NCBI GenBank assembly: GCA_029531795.1
Contig: JAPEIS010000013.1
Location: 1,426,001 to 1,490,000 of the forward strand
Reading direction: 5' to 3'
From: Sclerotinia nivalis
Taxonomy: Eukaryota; Ascomycota; Leotiomycetes; Helotiales; Sclerotiniaceae
DNA: 64,000 bases
Below are positions 12,329 through 23,753 of the stretch, piece by piece (the first letter of the stretch is position 1; every line of letters starts with the position of its first letter). Under the pieces are notes generated by a model. That model was not told the DNA's origin. It searched no databases and saw only the letters and a program-made list of their open reading frames with translations. The translations under genes were made by a program, and so were the position numbers.

Positions 12329-13162
12329 TTAACTGGTTGTGCAATGTCTCGAATACATAAAATCTGACACCAAACTTGTCGATACTCTCTGTGACGAAAT
12401 CATAAACGACGTGTACCACTTGTTATAGCTCTTCTGACAGAGCATGGTCTCCTCAGAACGCATACTGGGCGTGGGACATCCATCTTCAAACATTGACATT
12501 GCTGCCCTTGAAGTGATCCATTTTTGAGCTACAACACAAATCTCCTGTCAACAAACATTCGAAGATCCTCGAGGACAGACACAAATAGAACTTACACCAT
12601 GACATATCCCTAGCTCTATCGGCGCTGAGCTCTTACCGTTGTAACGCGTTCGTGCGGGATCGAAGTACGTGACATCGCTGCATTCGTAACAGTATAGCGG
12701 ATCAGGACAATTGGGTTCCTCACTTGATTCACTGCCCAATGCGTCCACGTTCCAAGTCTGCGAACCTTGAGATACAGTAGCAGACGATGCATGACTTGAC
12801 ACCCCAACACCGTCGCTAGGTACCAAGGGGTTAAGAAGAAGCGCGGAATAATCCGAAACATCAGACGAAGAACTACTAGAATTGTTGTCAGGTAGAGCTA
12901 GATAAGCCGACTCGTTGGACGTATCCAACTGCTCTCGAGATTCACGCTCAAGCCCATGGGTTGCCGTTGCAAGAGATAGGCCCGTACTACTAGCTACGTA
13001 TATCGTCGGGTAACTTGATGATGTGAGATTTGTATGATTTACTGTAAGCACGTGATTGTATGATGGCAAAGGATTGCGACTCGTATGAGGCGTGACCACA
13101 ATTAAATTGGTAGCCTCGCATAGGTTAAAACCCGATAGAAAGTAGAGGAGTGGATACACCAT
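12329..13162 (-). CDS. Putative secreted Ser/Thr- and Cys-rich protein
   Basis: No family is recognised. Exons 13162-12596 and 12544-12329 (51-nt GTAAGT...GACAG intron) give 260 residues. Without splicing the frame ends at residue 204; with splicing the Cys pattern continues, which favours the intron. The N-terminus (VYPLLYFLSGFNLCEA) looks like a secretion signal of about 17 residues. Residues 20-130 are Ser/Thr/Asn-rich with several N-glycosylation sequons (for example NHT and NLT). The C-terminal half holds nine or ten cysteines, starting C-x4-YCYEC and continuing through GICHGEICVV, GCP, LCQ and RHC. This fits an extracellular or wall-associated small protein. The position of the second intron boundary is the least certain part. 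Confidence 0.65.
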
Positions 13163-13930
13163 GGCGACGCAAGGCGAAAGAAGCTTGAATTCCGGATTCC
13201 AGAGAAAAAATCATGTAGAACAGAGAAATGATTGAAAAATGATTGAGTGTATATGCTTCGAAGTTAAACCACAACGTGGAACTGTCTTCTGTCTCTATGG
13301 ACCTCTTAGACCAAAGGTAAAAATGTGACAAACGCCGAAACCTTGTATCCATGAAACTCGGAAGGATGGTGTGGTGGATGTTGGTGGCACAGAAAACCTT
13401 CTATGAGAGGATGAAGAGGTAATGTAATATGGATCAACTCGGCTAGGAATAACAGTTGGCCAAGAACATCAGTTACACAAGTTACAAAATACCCTAGCTA
13501 GGATGGCTTTTGTTGCATATCGCAAAATTTGTGGTTCCGTGGGGTTGACTGTAAGACTATTGTAATACATAGTTTCATTCGAACTTGTCTAATGATCATG
13601 ATCAATTGGCTCATAGCCGAGGACTTCGAAAGACAAAGTAAGTGACTGAGGTATTCTTCCGATTTTTTGGGGGGAAGAATTGAATAATAAAAATGTAATC
13701 ATCTCATCCATCTCGTTTCGTCAATTTTCACGGTCACTCGCAAACCGGTGACAATACCACCTATTGATACAGAAGGATCACTACTGCGTCAATTATCCGC
13801 GAATAATAACCCTAAAATCTGGCACAATAATTAAAGGAATTCCCATCCATTTAGTATATCAGCTGGAAATATGTTTTAGCCATAAAACCCCCTTCCCGAA
13901 TATAATAGGAGAAATATCTCCTAAAAACTT
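13163..13930. other. Intergenic region between two minus-strand genes
   Basis: About 770 bases. It holds the presumed promoter of the secreted-protein gene and the 3' flank of APL2. I see no further gene. Confidence 0.45.
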
Positions 13931-16461
13931 TCAATTAAACATAAGTAAATCACCATTAGAACCCTGTCCTACTGCTGGTTGATAAACCTGCTCTGGTGCA
14001 TTCTGATTAACCACATATTGCATCTCGCTTCGGCCGACGCTAGGACTACCACCAAATCCTTCATCCTGCCCATTCAAATTCATGCTTGCCATTTGTTGAC
14101 CAACTCCGGCGAAAAAAGCATCCGCTGCATCAACTGCTGCAGCTAGATCGCCTTGCCCGTTGGGCTTTACTATAGGTTGAGAGTTCCCGAATGCAGACAG
14201 TGATTTTTGGGAATCCATGTCCCAATTTGGAAGGTGCTGTTTTTGTAAAGCGGGAGAGTCTGTGAGACGACGTGGGCGGGCGGATCGGAATACCTGTTGG
14301 ACGGGCTTGAGATAAACAGTAGCGAGAGTACCAACGTTAAGGCACATTTCTTCAAGGGTGGCAGGGTCGAGTTTCTCCGATTCGGCAGTAATAGGCGGCT
14401 TCTCGCCCATAACAATGGCTTTTGCTGTAGCCATATCCGAGGATAGCAGGCGCCAGTACATATAGCCTCTGTCTCGCAAATCTGGGTTATCTGTGTCTTC
14501 TGTGGCCCATTTTAACACTTTAGGAACGAGTTCTTGTCCTTTTGTCGGCCTTTGAATAAATAGCTTGACGGTCGCAGTGAGAAGAGCAAGTTGTACTTCC
14601 ACTGGCTCATCCGCAAAGGAGTAAAGGAAATCTTCAAGTAACACATCAGAGTTCTCTATCCGAGATGCATATTGTCCAATGACCCAAATCATGGCAGCCT
14701 TAGCTTCGGGCTCATCTAGCGAATCCAGGTTCTCGCACAATGTACCAATTATAGACTCGTATTGATTAGGGTACTTTCTGAAAATGTTACGAATTACCAC
14801 CGTTGCTTCTTGTACGATGTAGGTGACTTTTGTGGCCACTAGCTCCAGCAATGTATTAATACACTGTTTAGCCGCAGGCTCGATTTTGATAGCAAGCTTT
14901 CCGATTGCTCGTACTGATTTGCGGACGAAGTGAACGTCAATTTCTGTGGCGTACTCTCTTAATTCGGTAAGAACCTCTTGGATATTCCTTTCATTTGCTA
15001 ACATGAAGATCAACTCGAGTTTGGTAACTTTGACATAGATAGGGTCATTATATTTGCAGAAAAATACTCGAATATCGTTTCGTAGAACTTCTGGCCTCCT
15101 TTGTAATATTAACAATGCGTTCCGTAATGCGAGATATTGAACCTCCGGACCCTTCGCCAACAGAGTGACTAAAGGAGGCGAAAGCTTCCGACATAATGCC
15201 GAAATTTGCTTCTGATCGTTGATATAGTTCATTAGGTATAAAACTACCCTTATGCATGTAAGGACGACTGCAGAATTTGAATGTGATAAACGTGGAGATA
15301 TGCGCTCCGCTAGCAACAACGCCTCGGAGGATTCTTGTGGAACATATGACATTAACGCTTCCAAAATATATGTTTGGCCCCATCTGTTATTGTTAGGTCA
15401 AACGGATCGAGATTGGAAGGAAGATACTTACTCGGAACAGTCCGGGAGAATCTGAACCATCTTTGAAGCGTTTCCATAGTCAATGGTGAGCTTGATCGCG
15501 TCACTCCTCTCCCATATATCCATTAAACTCGCCAACGCACTAGCCACCACCGTGGGGTTGTCATCCCTCAACATCGAATTCAACCTGTCGATTAGGTCGG
15601 AGCCTTCAACCAAATGCCTGTCATGATCGTATAGTTTTGCGACACAGAAAGCGGCCGTCTTGCGAACATAAGGGTCTGCATCTCGAAGAAGTTGCTTTGT
15701 GGGTGGTACTGTGGCTTCGACAAAATCTCGGACATGGATATATGACATCGTGCGCAAGGCAAGAGCTCTCACAAGAGGATTGGAGTCATTCATATCCTAT
15801 TTGACAAATGTTAACTTCAGCAGGACAGTACGAGATAGAAACCTTGCCTCTTGCAAAGTAGGCAATGCCTTAACAGCCACCTCCGGTTTCATACGAGCAT
15901 AGTTAACCAAAAACAAGAAACACCTATGATCGCATCAGTTATCAATCCGCGCGATCGTCGCTATAGGTAGTCCACCCACATTTTCTTAATCTCCAAGCTT
16001 GGTATTTGCATACAGCCAACAATATCCGGAAACAGAGCGACCATGTCATTATTGCTCATGGTCATATTGGCCACAATCTTTTTCAGAGCAATCTTCTTCG
16101 CGGCATAGTTCTTGTCCTTCTTTCCACCACTATTCAATTCCAATCTAAGTTCCGCAACTTTGCCCTGTGGTGAACGATTATAAAGTGAGCCAACAAATCC
16201 AGATGGCGGAATATAGTGAGGTAGAAACATGATAGCAGGATGCGCCTTCATTGTGAAGTCCGAAACAGATCAAACCTGGAGCTTATACAAACCATGAGAT
16301 CCCAAGCATCTGAGGTGCTACAAATATGCAACAGCCCGGCCAAGCACACCAAAGGGAAATGAGGCGCAAATGAGATGTAGAAGTCACTGAAATTGTATGA
16401 AAATGAAATCCAAGGGACATACCCTTGCAAAGAGCTTCGCATCTCCCCCGCCCGAACTCAT
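13931..16461 (-). CDS. APL2: AP-1 clathrin adaptor complex, large beta subunit
   Basis: Five exons on the minus strand: 16461-16423, 16164-15980, 15923-15848, 15796-15432 and 15383-13931, for 705 residues. The start MSSGGGDAKLFAR joins GKVAELRLELNSGG, the hallmark N-terminus of beta-adaptin, then LKKIVANMTMSNNDM and the alpha-solenoid trunk (VRALALRTMSYI, DPYVRKTAAFCVAKLYDHD, LLEDFLYSF). The trunk runs to about residue 590, followed by a short hinge ending NGDLLMFN, a clathrin-box-like string. There is no appendage (ear) domain, as in other short fungal beta-adaptins. AP-1 sorts cargo between the trans-Golgi and endosomes. Intron 3 (15797-15847) uses a GC donor (AG|GCAAG); no in-frame GT alternative works. 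The first intron is long (258 nt). AP-2 beta is the alternative assignment. It shares a 534-bp promoter region with EMC4. Confidence 0.93.
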
Positions 16462-16995
16462 GATGAGCAAGCCTCAATTCCTCTATGTCTATGTGACTTT
16501 GTCGCTGTACCTTCGATCGTACACGGAAATCCCTCCCAATTCAATCTCGCAGGAAATTCCTCGACCACTGAAATCGTTCGTATCCCAAGGCGCACACCGC
16601 AGGGTAAATTGATAATGCGCCACAATCACCGGGAGTATATCGTTAGGTTCCGTGACAGGTATCTCTCCATCGACTTGAGGAATCTTAAAACTTCGCAGAT
16701 ATAAATTTTCGAATGTAATGATGGATGTTTCGTGAGATGCCCTTGAGAACGAGGTAATGATCACCAAAAGGGGTGGCTCTAGTAAGGCTCGGGGGCCACG
16801 GCTTTAAGCTAGCGCGGGAAGCTTATTTCTTTGAAGACGGAGAGGTACAAGGCTTTAGCGTTACTTAGGTATTAATTAGGTATCAAGGTTATTTCAACTT
16901 TCTGCCTTAATAATCTGATACAACGTGCGACGACATTATCCATGAGAATACGCTCCATTTTATACAATTGTGATTCCGTATCGTATTAAAACAAA
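16462..16995. promoter_or_regulatory. Divergent promoter region of APL2 and EMC4
   Basis: These 534 bases separate the start codons of two head-to-head genes, so both promoters must lie here or within leaders. No specific factor site is claimed. Open frames in this stretch are antisense or overlapping and are not taken as genes. Confidence 0.55.
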
Positions 16996-17664
16996 ATGGC
17001 CACGACCACGATTTCACCACCTCCCCCTCCCCCTCCATGGGTCATAGATCTCAATACTCCACCAATATCGAAACCAAAATCCGCAGGTATTCCAGATCCT
17101 CCAGGATATACAGCATCCTCATCTTCAAGCCGAGTATGCTATTTTCACCCATTTATCTATTGATCATCTGCTGATGTTCGTGTTCTTTCAGAAACAAACT
17201 GCCAAAGCTCCACGACAAGCTCCCACTCCCGCTGAAATGGACACTCTTAAGCTCAAGAAGGCATGGGAAGTGGCTCTTGCCCCTGTCAAACAACTTCCTA
17301 TGACTGCGATTATGATGTATATGTCGGGAAATTCTCTCCAAATCTTCTCTATTATGATGGTGGTTATGGCGTTCAAAAATCCTTTGATGGGACTAATGGC
17401 AACGAATCAAGCATTTGAACGTTTTGAGAGTGAAGGAACAAGAGGGAAATTGGGCGTAGTAAAATTGGCATATGTTGCGTGTCAAGTAATAGCTTTGGCG
17501 TTAGGAATATGGAAGATCAATGGAATGGGCTTATTACCGTAAGTTACTTGTCTGATGACTCGAGGGTGGTCAAATGCTAATGGCTCTACAGGACTACAAG
17601 ATCGGATTGGTTGGCATGGGAAACAGCAAGAGATCCTCTAGAGCTAGCTATACCAGCGTTTTGA
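16996..17664 (+). CDS. EMC4: ER membrane protein complex subunit 4
   Basis: Exons 16996-17133, 17192-17538 and 17592-17664 give 185 residues, normal for the family. The N-terminus is a Pro-rich cytosolic tail (PPPPPPPW). The conserved EMC4 (DUF1077) core follows: LKKAWEVALAPVKQLPMTAI, then MMYMSGNSLQIFSIMMV with the characteristic MYM-x-GN-x-LQIFSI string, then a second hydrophobic segment (VVKLAYVACQVIALALGIWK) and the short tail SDWLAWETAREPLELA ending in F-stop. EMC4 is a subunit of the EMC insertase that places tail-anchored and multipass proteins into the ER membrane. Introns are 58 and 53 nt with GTATGC and GTAAGT donors. It is divergent from APL2. Confidence 0.95.
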
Positions 17665-19405
17665 GGTGTTTGATTTGCAACAAATGCGCGCTCTTTCTGG
17701 TGTGAGAATATCACACCACTGTTAAGGAATCATAGCCCGGATGTACATGTCGCGCGATTCGATGTATTTCAAAAGTATCATTAACGATGGATCGAATGAT
17801 GATACAATCTTGTCAAACCATAGCAAAAAGACTACCGTCAAGGTGTATGCGCAAAGTGTGAAGGTTGAAGACCTAACAATGTTTTGAAGATTGAATTATA
17901 TATTCAGTACAGATAAGAAGCTGTGTCCTTGCTAAATATTGGTCTGTGAGTGCAGACGCAAAAATATGTGCCCAGCATTCCCCCAGATATTCTTTCGACC
18001 ATTGAAGTGCGGGACTTCCTCATTGTGACTTCGTATATCCTGTTGCTTCCTTTATATCTTTTTCGCTAACATCCACCTTCGCTCAACATTCTGAATGTCC
18101 TCGATCGTACACGGAAACCTCGCCGTTCATTCGTTGACATGTGCCCGGCACTTCCTTTAAAGTCATTTCCTTTTTCGACCAGCTGAAATATGTCAAGTTT
18201 TCATTGTGACTTCATGTATTTCGTTGCTTCCTCGACATTCTTCGCGATCATCTCCAGTGTCGTCACCGTGCATTTATTGCACTTTTCGTGAGAACATTTC
18301 TCGCATTTCTGCAGCTTCATCTTGTTGCGTGTACCGCACTCGAATAGCAAGTTAGCATATGATCGGGCTGTTTGGAGTTTTAAAGAACAGACTCACTCCT
18401 TGATAGCTTTCTGACATTTTATGACAGCACATCCACATGGTGTCACTGATGCTTGAATAGTAAGGCATATTGTTTCGCCAACCTTGTGTCGATTGCTGGT
18501 TCCAAAATGATGTGTCAAGTTTATTACCACTGCGTAAGACTTTGTACCACTTTTTGGAGTTTGGGAAGTGGTGTTTGCAAATGATGTAAAATGTTTTTTT
18601 TTGGCAAAGTGATGGTGTGATAAGGAGTTGGTGGTGGCAGGCTAGAGGGGGAGCTAGTTCTATAGTTCTAGCTCTACGGCTCGGTTTTTGCTTAAGGTTT
18701 GAACAAACGGGTTCATTAGGGCCACAAATAATCTCAAATCCATCGTTTGTGCAGAGAACAATCACCAACTGAGATTTATGTACTGCAGTGTTAATAGGCG
18801 TATCCTCAGCGAATAACAACGTAGGGTCTAGATATGAATACTATTTGTGCCCATTTAAGTGCTGGGGATGCCTTTCTGCTATAAAATTATATTTTACGGT
18901 AACCTCGTCCACAGAATTCGGGCTTTCAAGTGGGTGGGATGCCGTAGTTGGGCCAAGAGCCAGTATTTGTTACGATTGAGAACTATTCATCGTAAATCAT
19001 CATAGTTTGATATACCAAATAGAGTTTGCATACCCGCATTAAATCAACTATGAGAGATACAAAAATTCCGAACTTTGGGTGCGGTAAGAGTCTCTGTCCC
19101 CCATCTTGATGCCATCAAAATTTTGTACATGGTTTTGGTACTATTTTATATCATGATGAGCAATATAAGTAATTAGATGAAAGAGGAACAGAATATCCAT
19201 TGTCATAAAAGTATCGTATCTTTAATAGTTAGATGTATCAGATGCATTGGTATGAAATCTCCTCATCCCCCTTCTCCTAAAGCACCCGAGACTGGTTATT
19301 TTCTCAACTTCTCGAGGCACCAAAATTCGTTCACCATTAGAAGTAGTTCACGCATTGCTGTGGTCCTCAATATCGTAAATTGATTTCCTTTAGCGATTTA
19401 ACCTG
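17665..19405. other. Intergenic region with an old tandem duplication
   Basis: About 1.7 kb with no recognised gene. A diverged duplication lies at 17966-18262 (listed separately). The 155-codon open frame at 18352-18819 (-) shows no family resemblance. Confidence 0.5.
17966..18262 (+). repeat. Diverged tandem duplication, period about 173 bp
   Basis: Blocks beginning ATGTGCCC at 17966 and again at 18139 align over roughly 120 bases, sharing segments such as TCATTGTGACTTC and GTTGCTTCCT in the same order with small indels. The copies are clearly old. No open frame spans them. Confidence 0.65.
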
Positions 19406-20072
19406 TCATGCATGAGTAGAATTTGTACCTTTCGCAGACTGCTGACGTTGTTTTCCACTACATCCCCAATACTTCCTGGAACACAGCGTCTGCCTAGTAT
19501 TAAAAGGGTTCTGATATGTGAGCTTTAATCTCTTGAGCTCGCGATAAATGGCCGCTTCCAATCGTTCGACCTCCTTCTCTGCCCTTCGAATGTCGCTCTC
19601 TTAGCTCCCCATAATCTTGATGTTCCTTGGAATGCGAACACAGCTTCTGCCACGAGTGCTCGGAAAAATATCCCTATCCTTCGTTAGTGAAATAATCCTT
19701 TCGATATACTCGGGCTCAAAGATCGACAGACAAGTCATATGTTTCTAGAGCATTTCGATTGGAGCCTTATGAATATACACCGACACCACCGAGGTCGTAT
19801 TTGTCTGCGTATTTCAAGAACGAAAGACAGTGCTCAATAGTTTCTCACTCTATCTCGAAACGGGAGCTCATTACCGAGCTGTGATGGAGTATATACTCTA
19901 GCAAAACTTCAAAATCCTCAAAGCTATTTTCCGGCAATTCCATCTCCAGCGTTTGGCTTTCTTTAAATCCTCCACTGAACATCGATCAAAGACTGGTCAA
20001 TAGTGTGATAGAAGTTCTCTCCAATTCGAAAGATTGCTTCTCTGGCCCCACGACTCCTTTAACACTTGGATC
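19406..20072 (-). pseudogene. Broken BTB/POZ-domain gene
   Basis: Reading the minus strand from 20072, translation gives VGPEKQSFELERTSITLLTS, a stop, then SMFSGGFKESQTLEMELPEN and FEDFEVLLEYILHH, another stop, then CLSFLKYADKYDLGGV. These are, in order, the conserved blocks of a fungal BTB/POZ domain (V-x(2)-G...F-x-L...MF...GF-E...LPE...F..LL.Y...FLKYADKYDL). Beyond it a frame change and two more stops interrupt a C-terminal part with a coiled-coil-like stretch (RRAEKEVERLEAAIYRELKR). At least two stops are TGA where CGA would restore Arg, but I did not test the mutation context. BTB proteins of this kind are often Cul3 adaptors, but this copy cannot make a full-length product. Confidence 0.8.
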
Positions 20073-20798
20073 CTAGTCATTCTACATATAAGTGCTGCCG
20101 ATTTTTCTACACAGGCAAAAATCCTGCAGAAAGTTTACAAGCAGCCGCTTTCCCGAGATCGATTCCCCACTTTAGAATACTATGATCGATGTTGTGGGAT
20201 GATGGCTGCCGCATTTTCACAATCCCGTCACCAGGGATGGCTATACCTAATTTGCCTTCACTTAGTGGTATTGGGTTTATTGATCGTTAGGTCAAAGAGG
20301 TATATAAAGGGAAGCAGAAGGTGTTCATTGAGGGCATTGTGCTTAGAACGGATGTTCTGACTTTATACATAGCTATGTAACAGTGGTCTTGGCGGGGAAA
20401 GTTTGTAATATTACAACGAGAAATTATTACCAGAAAGACTTGGTGGAACGATTTTTGGGTGGGTTTGAAAACATTCTATTCGAAGGGCTGGGTATGAAAA
20501 GATCCTTGTATATTCAGGCAGTCAACTCTTAAAGGCTTAGCATTACCTGTGACTTTTTGTGGCAAAGGGCATTGACTAAGGTGATGATGGTAGCTGGTAG
20601 CGACAAAGACGACTGTTTGATGGAACCCACTTCTCGCTCTGGAAGTAATCTTATCACATAATGAATATCATTCAATACATAAAATTATATAAGCCCCCAT
20701 TCCAACATCCACACCAACTCCCTGGTCCAGCCAGTAATCACCAACATGGAAAACTCATTTTCCATGCGAAATCACCTAGCAAGCAAACTCCATAATGT
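20073..20798. other. Intergenic region
   Basis: About 725 bases between the BTB relic and a small minus-strand gene. No convincing gene. The 108-codon plus-strand frame here overlaps the 5' part of the BTB relic and is discounted. Confidence 0.45.
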
Positions 20799-21200
20799 CT
20801 ACTTTCTCCGTGTCCTTCCACTTGAACTTCCATCCAACAAACTCTTCCCCTCCTCTCCATGTTTCTTCACTCTCTTTCCCTCATCCTTTCGATCCTTTGA
20901 CTCCTTCTCTCTCTTTGCCACTCTTGCTTCCGCATCTTTTTGCCCTTTTTCACTCTCATGGTAATCTTTATCTTTCAACCACTTTTCGCGGTCAGCCTTA
21001 TATGGCTTGTCTCCGTCTCTGCCACGAGGGTACTGTTGCTTTGGTTAGTTATGCGTGGTACAGTTGGGGAGAACTTAGTTATATGCTTGTTTCCTTTTGG
21101 AGGGGGTTGGTGGGGATTGGGGATTATATACATTTTCACGCTTTGGAAGTGGAGTCTTGAATGGATACTTAGGTGGTGGGGGTAGTTTGACGCCTGACAT
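20799..21200 (-). CDS. Small Lys/Arg-rich protein of unknown function
   Basis: Not assigned to a family. Exons 21200-21132 and 21032-20799, joined by a 99-nt GT-AG intron with an ACTAAC branch site about 10 bases before CAACAG, give 100 residues. The N-terminus MSGVKLPPPPKYPFKTPLPK is Pro-rich; after the splice the chain is highly charged (YPRGRDGDKPYKADREKW, then repeated E-K/D-R-K blocks) and probably helical and soluble, ending SSGRTRRK. Unspliced, the frame stops within the intron, whereas splicing opens 77 further codons of strongly biased composition, which is good support for the model. Nuclear or ribosome-associated roles would suit the basic composition but cannot be shown. Confidence 0.65.
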
Positions 21201-22779
21201 GGTTGTTGCCGTATCGAGAGAATGGATTGATGTGATAGATATAAAATGAGATGTGAGATACTGTGAAAGAGGTAGGTCGAGATACGTGCGTCCCGATAGC
21301 ACGCTGCGAGGGGGAATAGGATACGAACTGATCAGACTACATTGTATAAACTTCGAATAGTAGAATTAATGTGAATAACAATGGGTTGGGGTTGTATACA
21401 GTGGGTATGCAAAAAGACTAGTGAAAACGATTGATTATTCTAGAAGGGAAGGCGAAGCCTTCTCCTTATATTTAACTACGAAGGATTATATGATTTAATG
21501 CTCATGAACTAGCTACGTATGTGGTCCTAGCAATCCAACTTTCTCACAATACGCTGGCAGTGACAGTGGTGTGCGACGAGATGGGCTGAGAGAAGGATAG
21601 TTGTATATTATAGGTGTTGCAGGTAAGTTAAAGTCAAGTTTTGATTGGGAGTACGATGATATCAATTTTGGTAGCGACATGCAGTTCTTTTATACAATAG
21701 ACATATCGATTTTTTAATATGGGACTGATATTCACACTTGGTCTAAAACATGTATATCAACAGAAAACATGTGTATCAACAATTTTGTCTAGACCTAAAG
21801 GCCACAAACTTCTACTATCGTTGTACAATTGGCAAACCCTCAGTCCTTACATGTCAATAATATGGGATTTTACACTCGGTCTCAGGATGGAACGAGGTCG
21901 CTAGACCACAATTACTTTACTTAAAATTGACTTGTAATCTGCTAACCAACAGTGAGGGTGAGTTGGAACTAGCTAGACTCATGTTTTGACCTGCATTGAA
22001 ACATTTGTCTCGTTGAGGCTGTGTAAAGCTTGGCATGTGGAATGGGTTGATGGGTTGGATTTGACATGACGTGAAGTACACTTTGGATTTTTATAACATA
22101 ATCTAGGGAAAGCAGTTTGTAGTTATTAGTTGATTGAAATGTTGACTCAAGTCAAAACTAAGCAGAGGGATTGCGGAGTAGAATCATTTTTCTTCTCCTT
22201 GTCACTCTTCAACAGCAAGTGTATACCAAGGCAGTCTATAATCTAGAATGAAAAGAGATGGATATACAAACTTGTATAATCTAATTTAGTTACTAAGTCA
22301 TTCAGGAGTCCAACTTTCAATATTGAAATTAGAGAATGAAAATTTAGTACGGCTGTGCCCAAAATAAGTATAAATAACTTCAAATCGATGCTTCAAATCT
22401 GCAAATGGGGAAGACTTGTAGAAGAATTTGAAGAACTGATTAGATATACAATATGAAAGCCACTAAAACTTGGAAAGAAAGGAGTGGATCATCATCCATG
22501 AATAATCTGTATACTAACGACAGTAAAAGCGTAGGCTTCTCCATCGCAATAGCAATGTTTCCTTGGATGTAAATAAATATCCCATCCCACTCGAGAACTA
22601 GTTAGTGGTAATTGGTGTAGAGATTAGGGTACGGAATATCAGGAAAAACGTGAATTTCGGATCTAACATGGTGTCTGCTTGGATTTATGCATTCATGACC
22701 GCGTTCTATATTTACAGCCGAAGCTGGGTATTCCGTTGGCAAGAGATTCCAACGCCTCGTTCAATTTATCATATATCCT
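21201..22779. other. Intergenic region, AT-rich
   Basis: About 1.6 kb between two minus-strand genes. Nothing recognisable beyond presumed promoter and 3'-flanking sequence. Confidence 0.5.
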
Positions 22780-23219
22780 TCATCTTCCTGCATCCTTCTT
22801 GGTCGTGTCTACGTTGTTTCCACTCTTGCCTCCTTCGATGCTTGCCATGAATTCCCTAGCAGATGTCAGGTCATGCAAATTGTATTAATCTGTTAACTCA
22901 ACAGATCCTCTCACTGAACCTACTTGATGTATTTCTCCTCATCTGGACTTTTGGCGTTAATTGGTGGAGTTGAGTCGTTCTTTGCAGCAGATCCACCACG
23001 AGTGGACAAAGTGACGATTCCAGCCATCGAACCGAGAACTGCTATAGCTAACTAATATCATCATTTCTATCAGCACGAGTTCTGGGCTTTCACTCAAACG
23101 TAGCCCATTCAATTGCACCAAGGAAAAATCAAACAGTTTGAGCAGAGGGGACTTCGGAAGGAGCCACGTACGTAGTGAGAGCCAACTTGCTTTCCGGCAA
23201 TTTGATAGTAAGAAACCAT
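22780..23219 (-). CDS. ATP19: Mitochondrial F1Fo-ATP synthase subunit K
   Basis: Too fragmented for simple ORF finding. Exons 23219-23172, 23051-22924 and 22855-22780 give 83 residues. The start MVSYYQIAGKQVGSHY joins LAIAVLGSMAG across a 120-nt intron, followed by the family's TPPINAKSPDEEKYIKEF block, which spans the second intron (68 nt; ATCAA|G) and ends TTKKDAGR. This order, an IAG-x-QVGSHY start, a single hydrophobic segment, then TPPINA and DEE-x-(Y/F)-IK, matches subunit K (Atp19) of fungal ATP synthase, an inner-membrane protein associated with enzyme dimers. It is head-to-head with MTP18, another inner-membrane protein, 534 bp apart. Confidence 0.88.
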
Positions 23220-23753
23220 TTTGACGAGTTTGAGGATTCGACTAAATCGATAATTGTTCGAATAGGGTCGCGGTGACGGGGTTGGAGGTTCGTGATAATG
23301 GTTGATATCGGTACAGTTTGGATTGAATTGGAGCTTTCCATACAAATTTACAAGCTAGTCGATTTAAGCGCAAGCGCCCACCAAAAGGTCCCGAGATGCC
23401 GATGGTCGTTCCGTCCAGCATGAGGAACAAAAGAAAGAGAGCAGAAGGCTCCGCTTCCACTCCACCTTTAGTGTCTACCTAGTTGTACAGGATCTATTCC
23501 AGGAACATTCAATCCCCACTCGTGGATATCGTCATTTCCCCAGGTCAATACCGTACGAGAACATCGGGTAATAATCCAAATAGTTCTTCCATCCGAGGTT
23601 AAAGTTAAAATAAAGGAAGCTAGGAATGCGACAGAAGAACATAGCCTTCGATATTCTCAATTATACAACGTATCTTCCTGTAAAATAGCTACCTGCTTTC
23701 TGGAGTACGTCATTTACTGGTTTTTAACTCAATCGTGTCAACACTAGAACAGA
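23220..23753. promoter_or_regulatory. Divergent promoter region of ATP19 and MTP18
   Basis: These 534 bases separate the start codons of two head-to-head mitochondrial genes. I cannot name a specific binding site, though co-regulation is plausible. Confidence 0.55.

Noticed and set aside
16510..18125. 17-base identity (TCGATCGTACACGGAAA) between two spacers
   Set aside because: A single short match with no extension on either side; close to what chance allows in 64 kb.
18352..18819. 155-codon minus-strand frame
   Set aside because: No domain, irregular composition, in a spacer with old duplications; no transcript signal recognisable.
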